Source: Myxococcales bacterium (GTDB lineage Bacteria; Myxococcota; Myxococcia; Myxococcales; JAKAPL01). Taken from it: a DNA stretch of 64,000 bases. The position numbers and the translations under genes are program-made. Shown one piece after another: positions 1 to 9,829 of the stretch. The notes beneath the pieces were generated by a model. That model ran no database searches and was not told where the DNA came from. It saw nothing but the letters and a program-made list of their open reading frames with translations. Position 1 is the first letter of the stretch, and the number at the start of each line of letters is the position of its first letter. The stretch is from positions 1 through 64,000 of the forward strand of contig JAKAPL010000008.1 in the NCBI GenBank assembly GCA_021807105.1. The letters are read 5' to 3'.

Positions 1-2213
1 GTGGTACAGGTACTGTTCTCGCAGGTCTGGCCCGCCGAGCATACCTGTCCGCCGCCTGGCACGCAGCCGCCGCAGTTGGCGTTGTTGCTCGTGGTGTCGA
101 CGCATGTCCCGCCGCAGTTCTTGAGGGTCGCCTGGCAGGTGAGGCCGCAGGTCGATCCCGAGCAGACGTTCCCCTGCTCACACGTGTGGTTGCAGCTTCC
201 GCAGTTGTGGTTGTCGGTCGTCAGGTCCGTGCAGAAGGTGTTCGGGGCGGTTCCGCAGAGGCTCTGCCCGGAAGGGCAGGCGCATCCCCCCGTCACGCAG
301 CTCTGTCCGCTGGGGCAGACGACGCCCCCGTCGCCCGCGCAGCCGCCGCAGTTGTTCGGATCGATCGCGGTGTTCGTGCACTCCGTCCCGCAATTGGTAA
401 GACCGAACGCACACTCGTACGCGCAGGCGCCGGAGCCGTTGCAGGTCTGGCCGTTGGTGCAGGAATGGTTGCAGTCGCCGCAGTTGGCGTTGTCGGTCTT
501 CTCGTTCACGCAGCCGCCGTTGCAGGGGGAGAAGCCGGAGGCGCAGACGGTGTTGCAGTGGCCGCTGCCGTCGCAGGTCTGACCGGCCGGGCAGGGGCTG
601 TTGCAGGCACCGCAGTTGGCGTTGTCGGTCTTCTCGTTCACGCAGCCGCCGTTGCAGGGGGAGAAGCCGGAAGCACACAACGTGGTACAGGTACTGTTCT
701 CGCAGGTCTGGCCCGCCGAGCATACCTGTCCGCCGCCTGGCACGCAGCCGCCGCAGTTGGCGTTGTTGCTCGTGGTGTCGACGCATGTCCCGCCGCAGTT
801 CTTGAGGGCCCCCTGGCAGGTGAGGCCGCAGGTCGATCCCGAGCAGACGTTCCCCTGATCACACGTGTGGTGGCAGCTTCCGCAGTTGTGGTTGTCGGTC
901 GTCAGGTCCGTGCAGAAGGTGTTCGGGGCGGTTCCGCAGAGGCTCTGCCCCGTGGGGCAGCCGCAGTTGCCGCCCGCGCAGCTCTGGCCGGCGGGGCAGA
1001 CGGTGCCGCAGGCGCCGCAGTTCTTGTCGTCGGTCAGCTCGTTGGTGCAGAAGGTGTTCGGGGCGGTTCCGCAGAGCCTCTGCCCGGAGGGGCAGGAGCA
1101 GGTGCCGTTCGTACAGCTCTGGCCGGCGGGGCAGGTCTTGTTGCACTGCCCGCAGTTGTTGTCGTCGGTCAGCTCGTTGGTACAGAAGGTATTCGGGGCG
1201 GTGCCGCAGAGGCTCTGCCCGGAGGGGCAGGCGCATCCCCCCGTCACGCAGCTCTGTCCGCTGGGGCAGACGACGCCCCCGTCGCCCGCGCAGCCGCCGC
1301 AGTTCTTCGGGTCGCTCGCCGTGATCGTGCACGAGCCACCGCAATTCGTCTCTCCGCCGGGGCACGACGTCGTGCAGCGACCCGACGCGCACGCGAGGCC
1401 CGGAGCGCACGCCGTGCCGTCCTGGCCCGCGCAGCCGCCGCAGTTCTTCGGGTCGCTCAGGACGTTCGTGCAGATCCCCGCGCAGAGGGTCTCCCCCGCG
1501 AGACACTGCGCGGCGCAGCCTCCGTCCGCGCAGCCCTGGCCCGATTGGCAGGGGTTGCCGCAGGAGCCGCAGTTGTTCACGTCGGCGAGGAGGTTCGCGC
1601 AGTACGGCACGCCCCCGTCCGCGCCGCAGACGGAGTAGCCGACCGCGCAGGTCTCGCCGCAGACGCCCGCCGAGCAGAGCTGGCCGGGAGGGCAAGGGGT
1701 GTCGCAGGCGCCGCAGTTGTTCGGATCGGTCTTGATGTCCGTGCACTCCCTGTTGCAGACCTGCTCGCCCACGAGGCACGAGGCGAGGCACTTGCCGGCG
1801 GCGCAGACCGTCCCGGGCGCGCAGGCTGCGCCGCAGGTGCCGCAGTTGAACGAGTCCATCTTGAGGTTCGTGCAGAAGGCTTCGTTGCCGGTCCCGCACT
1901 CGTCGGCCTTCGCGCCGCCGCAGCCGCACTTCCCCGCAGCGCAGCCGAGCCCTGGCGGGCAGGCATCCCCGCAGGCCCCGCAGTTGTTCACGTCCGAAGA
2001 GAGCTGCGTGCAGGCGCCGCCGCACAGGGTCCCGCCCGCCGCGACGCAGGCGTCGACGGTGCTCGTGGAGATGCACTTGCCGGACAGGCAGACCTGGCCG
2101 CTCGCGCAGTCGGCGGTGGACGAACACGCGCCGGGGACGGCGGGGAGCTGGACGCACGCGGCGGCGAGAGCCAGCCCGGCGAGACCGGCGCGGAGGAGAT
2201 TCGTTCGATTCAT
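1..2213 (-). CDS. Cys-rich repeat lipoprotein-like protein (MXAN_6577-like / Myxo Cys-rich repeat family), 3' end off the left window edge
   Basis: Hand translation of the minus strand from ATG at 2213: MNRTNLLRAGLAGLALAAACVQLPAVPGACSSTADCASGQVCLSGKCISTSTVDACVAAGGTLCGG..., then many CGxCGxxCxxGxxCxxGxC units with no stop to position 1. Lipobox-like AAAC. The ORF track lists only out-of-frame ORFs here. Confidence 0.88.
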   Translation of the reverse strand, partial: MNRTNLLRAGLAGLALAAACVQLPAVPGACSSTADCASGQVCLSGKCISTSTVDACVAAGGTLCGGACTQLSSDVNNCGACGDACPPGLGCAAGKCGCGGAKADECGTGNEAFCTNLKMDSFNCGTCGAACAPGTVCAAGKCLASCLVGEQVCNRECTDIKTDPNNCGACDTPCPPGQLCSAGVCGETCAVGYSVCGADGGVPYCANLLADVNNCGSCGNPCQSGQGCADGGCAAQCLAGETLCAGICTNVLSDPKNCGGCAGQDGTACAPGLACASGRCTTSCPGGETNCGGSCTITASDPKNCGGCAGDGGVVCPSGQSCVTGGCACPSGQSLCGTAPNTFCTNELTDDNNCGQCNKTCPAGQSCTNGTCSCPSGQRLCGTAPNTFCTNELTDDKNCGACGTVCPAGQSCAGGNCGCPTGQSLCGTAPNTFCTDLTTDNHNCGSCHHTCDQGNVCSGSTCGLTCQGALKNCGGTCVDTTSNNANCGGCVPGGGQVCSAGQTCENSTCTTLCASGFSPCNGGCVNEKTDNANCGACNSPCPAGQTCDGSGHCNTVCASGFSPCNGGCVNEKTDNANCGDCNHSCTNGQTCNGSGACAYECAFGLTNCGTECTNTAIDPNNCGGCAGDGGVVCPSGQSCVTGGCACPSGQSLCGTAPNTFCTDLTTDNHNCGSCNHTCEQGNVCSGSTCGLTCQATLKNCGGTCVDTTSNNANCGGCVPGGGQVCSAGQTCENSTCT

Positions 2214-2225
2214 GGTGGTCGAGGG

Positions 2226-3068
2226 TTAGAAGGTGAAGCTGACGGTCCCCACCGCGAGGGCGACCAGCGCGGCGACGCCGACCCAGATGCCGGCGTTCAT
2301 CTCGGTGCTCGCCGTGGACCGCATGCCCTCGCGGTTGGGGGTGTTGCCTTTACTGGCCGCGTAGCTCCCGTAGGTCCCGTTGCCGGCGACGACCAGCGCC
2401 CCACCTGCGACGGCGAGCACGCCTCCAGCGCCGAGGGCGTACCAGTGCCAGCCCGACCCCGAGGACGACGCCGTGGAGGACTTGCGGTTCTCCGAGACGG
2501 GCGACTTCGGCGCGGGCGTCTCGGCCACGAGCGGAGCCTGGGCGGCCGGCGGGGGCGGGGTGAGCAACGGCGCCGGGGCAGGCGCGGGCGGCGTAAGCGG
2601 CGCCGGCGCCAGGGGCACGAGCGCGAGCGGCTCGGCAGCGAGCGGGGCGAGGGCGAGGGCGCCGGGCCTTGCCGGCACGAACTCGAAGGAGGCGACCGCC
2701 GATCCGCCCCGGACGTCGACGGTTACGGTGTGGCTGCCGCCGCCCACGTGGACCGGCCGCTCGACGCGCCCACCGGCCGCGGTCGGGTGGTGGCCGACAA
2801 ACCGGGCCACCGCTTCCCCTCGCAGGGTGATGTCGAACAACTCGGCGCCGTCGATGAGGATCCGGACGGCGACGTGCGCGTTTCCGCCCTCGGCCACTTG
2901 CGCCCGCAGCCCGACCTTCACCTTGCCGGGACCGTGGACGATCGCCTCGAGCGGGCGGCCGATACCCACGGGATGATAGAGGACGCCGGGCTCGCCCGTG
3001 ATCTTGAAGATCCGCCTGCTGCCCCGAATCGTCAACTCTCTCGCGCCCGCGATCGGGGCAGCGATCAC
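2226..3068 (-). CDS. hypothetical secreted/membrane-anchored protein
   Basis: 280-aa ORF with GTG start, hydrophobic N-terminus, a Pro/Ala-rich linker and C-terminal TM-like segments; follows the Cys-rich gene orientation. Confidence 0.6.
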   Translation of the reverse strand: MIAAPIAGARELTIRGSRRIFKITGEPGVLYHPVGIGRPLEAIVHGPGKVKVGLRAQVAEGGNAHVAVRILIDGAELFDITLRGEAVARFVGHHPTAAGGRVERPVHVGGGSHTVTVDVRGGSAVASFEFVPARPGALALAPLAAEPLALVPLAPAPLTPPAPAPAPLLTPPPPAAQAPLVAETPAPKSPVSENRKSSTASSSGSGWHWYALGAGGVLAVAGGALVVAGNGTYGSYAASKGNTPNREGMRSTASTEMNAGIWVGVAALVALAVGTVSFTF

Positions 3069-3240
3069 CGAGGCGACGAGGAGCCCTGTGAGCGACCGGA
3101 CGATGGGGCGATGCTAGGACAAGTCGAAGCGCAATTGCAAGGACCAACGAGCTGGCGAATGAATCCCCGGACCGGGCGCGACTCCTTTTAGAAGATTGTC
3201 CCGCCGGCGGGAACCCACGGCCGCGGGCCGCGCTATTGAG

Positions 3241-3427
3241 CCCGTCTTATTCACGGTCCGGCTGCTGCGGCGTCCGATCCCGCGCCTCCCGAAGGGGGGC
3301 TTGCCACCCTCCAAACGACTTCGTGGGGAGGTGCTTTGCGCGACGCCTCGTCGGTCGTCGCTCTCGCTTGCCCTTCTCGGCTGCGGTCTAGAAACGCCTC
3401 GCTACGCCGTACCGTGAATAAGACGGG
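3241..3427. repeat. 187-bp intergenic element bounded by 22-bp inverted repeats
   Basis: Left arm cccgtcttattcacggtccggc (3241-3262); right arm gccgtaccgtgaataagacggg (3406-3427): 21/22 complementary. Confidence 0.7.
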
Positions 3428-3465
3428 TTGAGATTCCGCCCCGGCTTGACTAAACGTCTGTCGCG

Positions 3466-4095
3466 ATGTTCACGGGCCTCGTCCAGGACGTTGGGGTCGT
3501 GCGGGAGGCGCGCGGCGCCACGCCCCGGCGGCTCTCGATCGAGACGGCGCTGCCCGCCGCGGACTTCGCCCTCGGCGAGAGCATCGCTGTCGATGGGGCG
3601 TGCCTCACGGTGGTCGCGCGCGCCGGCCGGCAGTTCTCGGTCGAGGCGGCGGGCGAGACCCTCGCCCGGACGACGCTCGGCTCGTCGCGGCCCGGCGACC
3701 GGGTCAACCTCGAACGGGCGATGGCGCTCTCCGATCGGCTCGGCGGCCACCTCGTCCTCGGCCACGTGGACGGCGTCGGCCGCGTCGTCGCCACGGCGGA
3801 GGCGGGCGGCCGCAAGCTCGACGTCGAAGCACCGCCGGAGGCGGCCCCCTTCCTCATTCCGAAGGGTTCGGTCACCCTCGGCGGCGTGAGCCTCACGATC
3901 AACGCCGTCGCAGGCGCCCGCTTCTCCGTGCTGCTCATCCCCGAGACGCTCGCTCGCACGAACCTCGGCGCGCTCGGTCCCGGCGCGGCGGTCAACGTCG
4001 AGGCCGACATCCTCGGCAAGTACGTCGCCCGGCTCCTCCGTGCGCCGAACGGGCTCGACCTCGATCGGCTCCGGCGGGCGGGCTTCGCCTCGTGA
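3466..4095 (+). CDS. ribE: riboflavin synthase, alpha subunit type
   Basis: [12 protein letters not shown] start, duplicated lumazine-binding domain pattern ([11 protein letters not shown] / [12 protein letters not shown]). Confidence 0.95.
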   Translation: MFTGLVQDVGVVREARGATPRRLSIETALPAADFALGESIAVDGACLTVVARAGRQFSVEAAGETLARTTLGSSRPGDRVNLERAMALSDRLGGHLVLGHVDGVGRVVATAEAGGRKLDVEAPPEAAPFLIPKGSVTLGGVSLTINAVAGARFSVLLIPETLARTNLGALGPGAAVNVEADILGKYVARLLRAPNGLDLDRLRRAGFAS

Positions 4096-5312
4096 AGAGG
4101 AGAGAGCCGCGCGAGGGGAAGATCGAGCGGGCGCTCTCGGCGCTGCGCCGCGGGGAGATGATCATCCTCGTCGACGACGAGGACCGCGAGAACGAGGGCG
4201 ACCTGTGCGTCGCGGCGGAGAAGGTCACGCCGGAGGCCGTGAACTTCATGGCTCGGCACGGCCGCGGCCTCATCTGCCTCGCGATGACCGAGGCCCGGAT
4301 CCGGAAGCTCCGCCTGCCGATGATGGTCCAGGAGAACACCTCGCCCTTCGGCACCGCCTTCACCGTCTCGATCGAGGCGGCCCGCGGCGTCACGACCGGC
4401 ATCAGCGCCCGCGATCGCGCGACGACCATCCTCGCGGCCGTCGCCCCCAGCGCGAAGCCGTCCGACCTCGTCCAGCCCGGCCACGTCTTTCCGCTGCGCG
4501 CCCGGCCGGGTGGCGTGCTCGTCCGGGCGGGTCAGACCGAGGGCTCGGTCGATCTCGCGCGGCTCGCCGGCCTCTTCCCGGCGGCGGTCATCTGCGAGGT
4601 GATGAAGGCGGACGGGACGATGGCCCGGCTGCCCGACCTGCGCCGCTTCGCCGCGAAGTGGGGGCTCGCGATCGTCTCGGTCGCCGATCTCATCCGCTTC
4701 CGGCTCGAGAAGGAGCGGCTCGTGAGGCCGGTCGCCTCCGCCTCGCTCCCCATCGCCGGCGCGGGCGACTTCCGCGCGATCTGCTACGAGAGCGAGGGGG
4801 ACGGCCGCTGCCACTATGCCCTCGTCGCCGGCAAGCCCTCCGCGGATCGGCCCGTCCTCGTCCGCATGCACGCCGCCTGTCCGACCGGCGACGTCTTCGG
4901 CTCGGCGCTCTGCGACTGCGGGGCCCAGCTCCGGCTCGCGCTCGAGCGGATCGGCGCGGAGGGGGAGGGCATCCTCGTCTACGTGCAGAAGGCGCCGGCC
5001 GCCGTGCCGGCCCGTCTCTCCTGCAGCCACCTGCCCGAGGTGCGGGCCGGCGGCGCGGGGCCCGCGACCCTGCGCGAGTACGGCGTCGGCGCGCAGATCC
5101 TCCGCGACCTCGGCGCCCGGAAGCTGCGGCTGCTGACGAACAACCCGCGCAAGATCGTCGGCCTCACGGCCTTCGGGCTCGAGGTGGTCGAGCGGGTGCC
5201 GCTCCAGGCGGGCGCGACGCGCGAGAACCGCCGGTATCTCGCGGAGAAGAAGAAGCGGCTGGGACACCTCCTGGACGTCTCCCCCGCGCGCCGCCGGACT
5301 GCGGGCCGCTGA
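4092..5312 (+). CDS. ribBA: RibBA-like protein: 3,4-dihydroxy-2-butanone 4-phosphate synthase domain plus degenerate GTP cyclohydrolase II domain
   Basis: GTG start overlaps the ribE stop (GTGA). [20 protein letters not shown] and LTNNPRK motifs present; HxxC-CDCG zinc site retained; RQEGRGIGL segment absent. Confidence 0.88.
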   Translation: MKRREPREGKIERALSALRRGEMIILVDDEDRENEGDLCVAAEKVTPEAVNFMARHGRGLICLAMTEARIRKLRLPMMVQENTSPFGTAFTVSIEAARGVTTGISARDRATTILAAVAPSAKPSDLVQPGHVFPLRARPGGVLVRAGQTEGSVDLARLAGLFPAAVICEVMKADGTMARLPDLRRFAAKWGLAIVSVADLIRFRLEKERLVRPVASASLPIAGAGDFRAICYESEGDGRCHYALVAGKPSADRPVLVRMHAACPTGDVFGSALCDCGAQLRLALERIGAEGEGILVYVQKAPAAVPARLSCSHLPEVRAGGAGPATLREYGVGAQILRDLGARKLRLLTNNPRKIVGLTAFGLEVVERVPLQAGATRENRRYLAEKKKRLGHLLDVSPARRRTAGR

Positions 5313-5367
5313 TCGCCGTTGCGCTCCGCCCCGCGGAATGCGAGATAAGGAGACGGAGAGAACCGCC

Positions 5368-5859
5368 ATGCGAACCATCGAGGGACGGATCGACGCCGCG
5401 GGCCTGCGCGTGGCCATCGTCGTCTCGCGCTTCAACGACTTCGTCACCGACGCGCTCCTGCGCGGCGCGCTCGACGCGCTCCGCCGGCACGGCGCCCGCG
5501 AGGGCGACATCGACGTCGTCCGCGTCCCGGGGACCTTCGAGCTGCCCGCCGCCGCCCGACGCGTGGCGCTCGCCGGCCGCTACGACGCCGTCGTCGCCCT
5601 GGGCGCGGTCATCCGCGGCGCGACGCCCCACTTCGATCTGATCGCCGGCGAGGCGGCGAAGGGGCTCGCCCAGGTGGCGCTGGAAGCTCCCTGCGCCCTC
5701 TCCTTCGGCGTCCTGACGACCGACACGATCGAGCAGGCGATCGAGCGGGCCGGCACGAAGATGGGCAACAAGGGCGCGGACGCGGCGCTCGCGGCCATCG
5801 AGCAGGCGAGCCTCCTCTCGCAGCTCTCGGGCCGGCGCCGGCGTCGCGTGCGGGGGTGA
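5368..5859 (+). CDS. ribH: 6,7-dimethyl-8-ribityllumazine synthase
   Basis: [14 protein letters not shown]...VPGTFELP...[12 protein letters not shown]...[23 protein letters not shown] track start 5338, likely ATG at 5368. Confidence 0.95.
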   Translation: MRTIEGRIDAAGLRVAIVVSRFNDFVTDALLRGALDALRRHGAREGDIDVVRVPGTFELPAAARRVALAGRYDAVVALGAVIRGATPHFDLIAGEAAKGLAQVALEAPCALSFGVLTTDTIEQAIERAGTKMGNKGADAALAAIEQASLLSQLSGRRRRRVRG

Positions 5860-5865
5860 CGCGGC

Positions 5866-6348
5866 GTGGGATTCCGGCGCAGGGCGCGGGAGCGGGCCGT
5901 CCAGGCGCTCTACCAGCTCGACACCGAGGGCTTTCCGCCGCCCGAGCAGGTCTCGGAGGCGGCGCCGCCCGACGCGCTGCGTCGCTTCTGGGCGAGCTTC
6001 GAGGCGCCCGAGCCGGACGTGCGCCGCCTCGCCGATCCGCTCGTGATCGGCGTGCTCGCCCACCTGCCGGAGCTGGACCGGGTCGTCGAGGAGAGCAGCC
6101 TCCACTGGCGGCTGGATCGGATGGCACGCGTGGACCGCAACATCCTCCGGCTCGCGGTCTACGAGCTGGCGCAACGGCCGGAGGTCCCCACGAAGGTCTG
6201 CATCAACGAGGCGATCGAGATCGCCCGGCGTTACGGCGCGGAGGACTCCGGCGCGTTCATCAACGGCGTCCTCGATCGGATCGCGCAGAACCTCCGTGGC
6301 CCCATCGAGCCGGGAGCCACGGCAGAGCAAGAGGATCCCCCGGGGTAG
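5866..6348 (+). CDS. nusB: transcription antitermination protein NusB
   Basis: [16 protein letters not shown]...[12 protein letters not shown]...[29 protein letters not shown]. Confidence 0.94.
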   Translation: MGFRRRARERAVQALYQLDTEGFPPPEQVSEAAPPDALRRFWASFEAPEPDVRRLADPLVIGVLAHLPELDRVVEESSLHWRLDRMARVDRNILRLAVYELAQRPEVPTKVCINEAIEIARRYGAEDSGAFINGVLDRIAQNLRGPIEPGATAEQEDPPG

Positions 6349-6384
6349 GCGGACCTCCCCGGGAACGCCAACGGGTGCCGCGGA

Positions 6385-6885
6385 TTGGACGTCGCCTTCG
6401 CCGATCTGGACTTCCCCGCCCTCGACGCCGCCGAGTTCGAGGCCCTCGTCCTCTGGGTGCCCCCCGAGGAGCGGCCGCTGCGCGGGCTCGCGGGGCTCTG
6501 CGACTGGCGGCTGTGCGGGACGCTGTCGCGGATCCTCTCCGAGGGCTGGTATTCGGCCGGGCCCGGTGAGGTCCTGTTGGTGCCGTCAGGGGGCCGCCTC
6601 GCGGCCCGGCGGCTCTTCGCCTTCGGCCTCGGGGAGCCGGCCGGCCGCCAGGGGCAGATCGAGCGGCTCCTCCCGCGCGCGCTCTCCGCCCTCTCCCGGG
6701 CGAGGGTGGAGAGCGCCGCTTTCGCGGTCCCGTGGCCCGGCCTCGACCTCTCGACATCCCTCTCCCTCTGGGCCCGCTCGGCGCCGGGCGGCCCCGCCCG
6801 CCAGCTCCTGCTCGGCCCCGCGGAGGCCATCGGCCGCTGGCTCGCGGAGAACCGCGGCCGCGTCGCGGGCCTCGCGGCGGGATAG
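6385..6885 (+). CDS. stand-alone peptidase M17 N-terminal-like domain protein
   Basis: 166 aa; PLRGLAGLCDWRLCGTLSRILSEGWYSAGPGEVLLVP resembles the leucyl aminopeptidase N-terminal domain; no C-terminal catalytic domain. Confidence 0.6.
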   Translation: MDVAFADLDFPALDAAEFEALVLWVPPEERPLRGLAGLCDWRLCGTLSRILSEGWYSAGPGEVLLVPSGGRLAARRLFAFGLGEPAGRQGQIERLLPRALSALSRARVESAAFAVPWPGLDLSTSLSLWARSAPGGPARQLLLGPAEAIGRWLAENRGRVAGLAAG

Positions 6886-6979
6886 CGAGAGCGGAGGTTC
6901 ATTCACCGGCCATGAGGGGATTGATTCAGCGGCTCAAAGCTCGTAGTTACGCGCCGTCCCTCTCCCCACGAGGTCCACC

Positions 6980-9634
6980 ATGGTCGCTTCCCTCGACAGC
7001 TTCCGCACCCGGCGCACGCTGGCGGTCTCCGGCCGCGAGTACGACTACTTTGCGCTGCCCGCGACGGGACGAGACCTGTCTCGGGTGCCGGTTTCGCTCC
7101 GCATCCTGCTCGAAAACCTCCTACGGCGCGAGGACGGGCGTTCCGTCCGCGAGGAGGACATCGCGGCGCTGCTCGCATGGAGCCCGGCGGCGAGGACGAG
7201 CCGGGAGATCGCGTTCATGCCGGCCCGCGTCCTGCTCCAGGACTTCACGGGCGTGCCGGCGGTCGTAGACCTCGCGGCGATGCGCGACGCGCTGGTCGCG
7301 ATGGGCGGGGACCCCAAGAAGATCAACCCGCTCCAGCCGGTGGACCTCGTGATCGACCACTCGGTCCAGGTCGACCACTTCGGCAGCCCGCAGGCGTTCG
7401 GCCTGAACGCGAAGATCGAGGCGGCGCGCAACCGGGAGCGCTACCAGTTCCTGCGGTGGGGGCAGAAGGCGTTCGACAACTTCCGGGTCGTTCCGCCGGA
7501 CACGGGCATCGTCCACCAGGTGAACCTCGAGTACCTGGCGAGCGTGGTGATGGCGGTCCCCGAGGGCGGGCGGACGCTGCTCCTGCCTGACACGCTGGTC
7601 GGGACCGACTCCCATACGACGATGGTCAACGGGCTCGGCGTGCTCGGCTGGGGGGTCGGCGGGATCGAGGCCGAGGCGGCGATGCTCGGCCAGGCCAGCA
7701 CGATGCTCGTGCCGGAGGTCGTCGGCTTCCGGCTGCGCGGCAAGCTCGCGCCCGGCGCGACGGCGACCGACCTCGTGCTCACCGCGACCCAGATGCTGCG
7801 CAAGCACGGCGTCGTCGGGAAGTTCGTCGAGTACTTCGGCGAGGGGGTCTGCGCCCTGTCGATCGCCGACCGGGCGACGCTCGCCAACATGGCGCCCGAG
7901 TACGGGGCGACGATGGGCTTCTTCCCCGTGGACGCGCAGACGCTCGCCTACCTGCGCTTCTCGGGCCGCAGCGACGAGCAGGTCGCGCTCGTCGAGGCGT
8001 ACTGCAAGGCGCAGGGGATCTTCCACACGCCGGAGACGCCGGAGCCCCGCTACTCGAGCACGATCGATCTCGACCTCGCGACGGTCGAGCCGAGCCTCGC
8101 CGGCCCGAAGCGGCCGCAGGACCGGGTCGCACTCAAGGACGCGAAGGCGTCGTTCGCCGCCGCGCTGCCGGGGCTCGTCAAGGGCGGGGCGAAGCCGGAC
8201 GCGCGGGCCGCGATCGCCGGGGAGACCGAGATCGGCCACGGCGCGGTCGTCATCGCGGCCATCACGAGTTGCACGAACACGTCGAACCCGTCGGTCCTCG
8301 TCGCCGCCGGGTTGCTCGCGAAGAAGGCGGTCGCGAGGGGGCTCTCGCGCAAGCCGTGGGTGAAGACGAGCCTCGCGCCGGGCTCCAAGGTCGTCACCCG
8401 CTACCTCGACGCGGCGGGACTGTCCGCGCCGCTCGCGAAGCTCGGCTTCGACCTCGTGGGGTATGGCTGCACGACCTGCATCGGCAACAGCGGCCCGCTG
8501 CCCGAGGAGGTCGCGGCGGCGATCGAGAAGGGCGGGCTCGTCGCGGCGGCGGTCCTCTCCGGCAACCGCAACTTCGAGGGGCGCGTGAACCCGCTCTGCC
8601 GGGCGAACTACCTCGCCTCGCCGCCGCTCGTCGTCGCCTACGCGATCGCCGGGTCGATGGACGTGAACCTCGCGACCGAGCCGCTCGGGACCGGCGACGA
8701 CGGCCAGCCCGTCTACCTGCGCGACGTCTGGCCCACGACCGAGGAGATCGAGGCCACGGTGCGGGCCGCGCTCGGGCCGAAGCTCTTCCGGGAGGAGTAC
8801 GCGGACGTGTTCGGAGGCGACGCGCTCTGGAAGGCGCTGCCCGTGCCCGAGGGGACGCGCTACGCCTGGGACCGGGGGTCGACCTACATCCAGCGCGCGC
8901 CGTTCTTCGACGGACTGCCGAGGACGCCCGCGCCGCTCGCGGCGCTCACCGGGGCGCGGGCGCTCGCGGTCTTCGGCGACAGCATCACCACCGACCACAT
9001 CTCGCCCGCTGGGAACATCGCGAAGGACGGGCCGGCCGGCCGATACCTCCAGTCGCTCGGGGTCGCGCCGGAGGACTTCAACTCGTTCGGCGCGCGGCGC
9101 GGCAACCACGAGGTCATGGTCCGCGGGACGTTCGCGAACATCCGGATCAAGAACCTGCTCGCCGCCGGCGCCGAGGGGGGCGTGACCGTCCACCAGCCGA
9201 GCGGCGAGAAGCTGTCGATCTACGACGCGGCGATGCGCTACCAGAGAGAGGGCGTGCCGCTCGTCGTGCTCGCGGGCAAGGAGTACGGGACCGGCAGCTC
9301 GCGCGACTGGGCGGCGAAGGGGCCGCGGCTCCTCGGCGTGCGGGCGGTGATCGCGGAGAGCTTCGAGCGGATCCATCGCAGCAACCTCGTCGGCATGGGG
9401 ATCCTGCCGCTCCAGTTCCAACCCGGGGAGAACGTCGCCTCGCTCGGACTGACCGGCCGCGAGGTCTTCGCGATCCCCGGCGTCGGGCAGATCCGCGGGC
9501 CGGGCGGCGCGCTCGCGGTCGAGGCGGATGGCCGGCGGTTCTCGGTCCTCTCGCGGATCGACACCCCCGAGGAGGTCGAGTACCTCCGCCACGGGGGGAT
9601 CTTGCAGTACGTGCTGCGCCAACTCCTCGGATAG
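6980..9634 (+). CDS. acnA: aconitate hydratase A
   Basis: 884 aa; [60 protein letters not shown]. Confidence 0.97.
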   Translation: MVASLDSFRTRRTLAVSGREYDYFALPATGRDLSRVPVSLRILLENLLRREDGRSVREEDIAALLAWSPAARTSREIAFMPARVLLQDFTGVPAVVDLAAMRDALVAMGGDPKKINPLQPVDLVIDHSVQVDHFGSPQAFGLNAKIEAARNRERYQFLRWGQKAFDNFRVVPPDTGIVHQVNLEYLASVVMAVPEGGRTLLLPDTLVGTDSHTTMVNGLGVLGWGVGGIEAEAAMLGQASTMLVPEVVGFRLRGKLAPGATATDLVLTATQMLRKHGVVGKFVEYFGEGVCALSIADRATLANMAPEYGATMGFFPVDAQTLAYLRFSGRSDEQVALVEAYCKAQGIFHTPETPEPRYSSTIDLDLATVEPSLAGPKRPQDRVALKDAKASFAAALPGLVKGGAKPDARAAIAGETEIGHGAVVIAAITSCTNTSNPSVLVAAGLLAKKAVARGLSRKPWVKTSLAPGSKVVTRYLDAAGLSAPLAKLGFDLVGYGCTTCIGNSGPLPEEVAAAIEKGGLVAAAVLSGNRNFEGRVNPLCRANYLASPPLVVAYAIAGSMDVNLATEPLGTGDDGQPVYLRDVWPTTEEIEATVRAALGPKLFREEYADVFGGDALWKALPVPEGTRYAWDRGSTYIQRAPFFDGLPRTPAPLAALTGARALAVFGDSITTDHISPAGNIAKDGPAGRYLQSLGVAPEDFNSFGARRGNHEVMVRGTFANIRIKNLLAAGAEGGVTVHQPSGEKLSIYDAAMRYQREGVPLVVLAGKEYGTGSSRDWAAKGPRLLGVRAVIAESFERIHRSNLVGMGILPLQFQPGENVASLGLTGREVFAIPGVGQIRGPGGALAVEADGRRFSVLSRIDTPEEVEYLRHGGILQYVLRQLLG

Positions 9635-9642
9635 GGGCGCCG

Positions 9643-9829
9643 CTAGGAGACCGGTGTCCAACGGGTGCCGTCGCGAGAAAGCCGAGACCTAAGGCGAGGT
9701 GGGCGCCCGAGGAGTGAGCAGCGGAGACGTACTCTTTTCAGTACGTTGAGCAGCGAAGCGACGAGGCCGCCCGTCGCAGCGATGGGATCGGCTTTCGCAG
9801 CAGGCAGCCATGGGACACCAGTCTCCTAG
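9643..9829. mobile_element. MITE-like element, family 1 copy A (187 bp, terminal inverted repeats, C-TA-G ends)
   Basis: Left end ctaggagaccggtgtcc, right end ggacaccagtctcctag (one mismatch); internal hairpin acgtact-ctttt-c-agtacgt; homologous to the reverse complement of 43857-44042. Confidence 0.8.

Noticed and set aside
186-3191. 1001-aa plus-strand ORF
   Set aside because: Antisense to the Cys-rich repeat gene and its neighbour; Ala/Gly/Val/Arg-rich repeat translation only mirrors the DNA repeat.
6917-6935. ggggattgattcagcgg upstream of acnA resembles the family 2 end
   Set aside because: Short match without the flanking ggtccg block; could be chance.
7121-9661. 846-aa minus-strand ORF
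   Set aside because: Antisense to acnA; no recognisable motifs.
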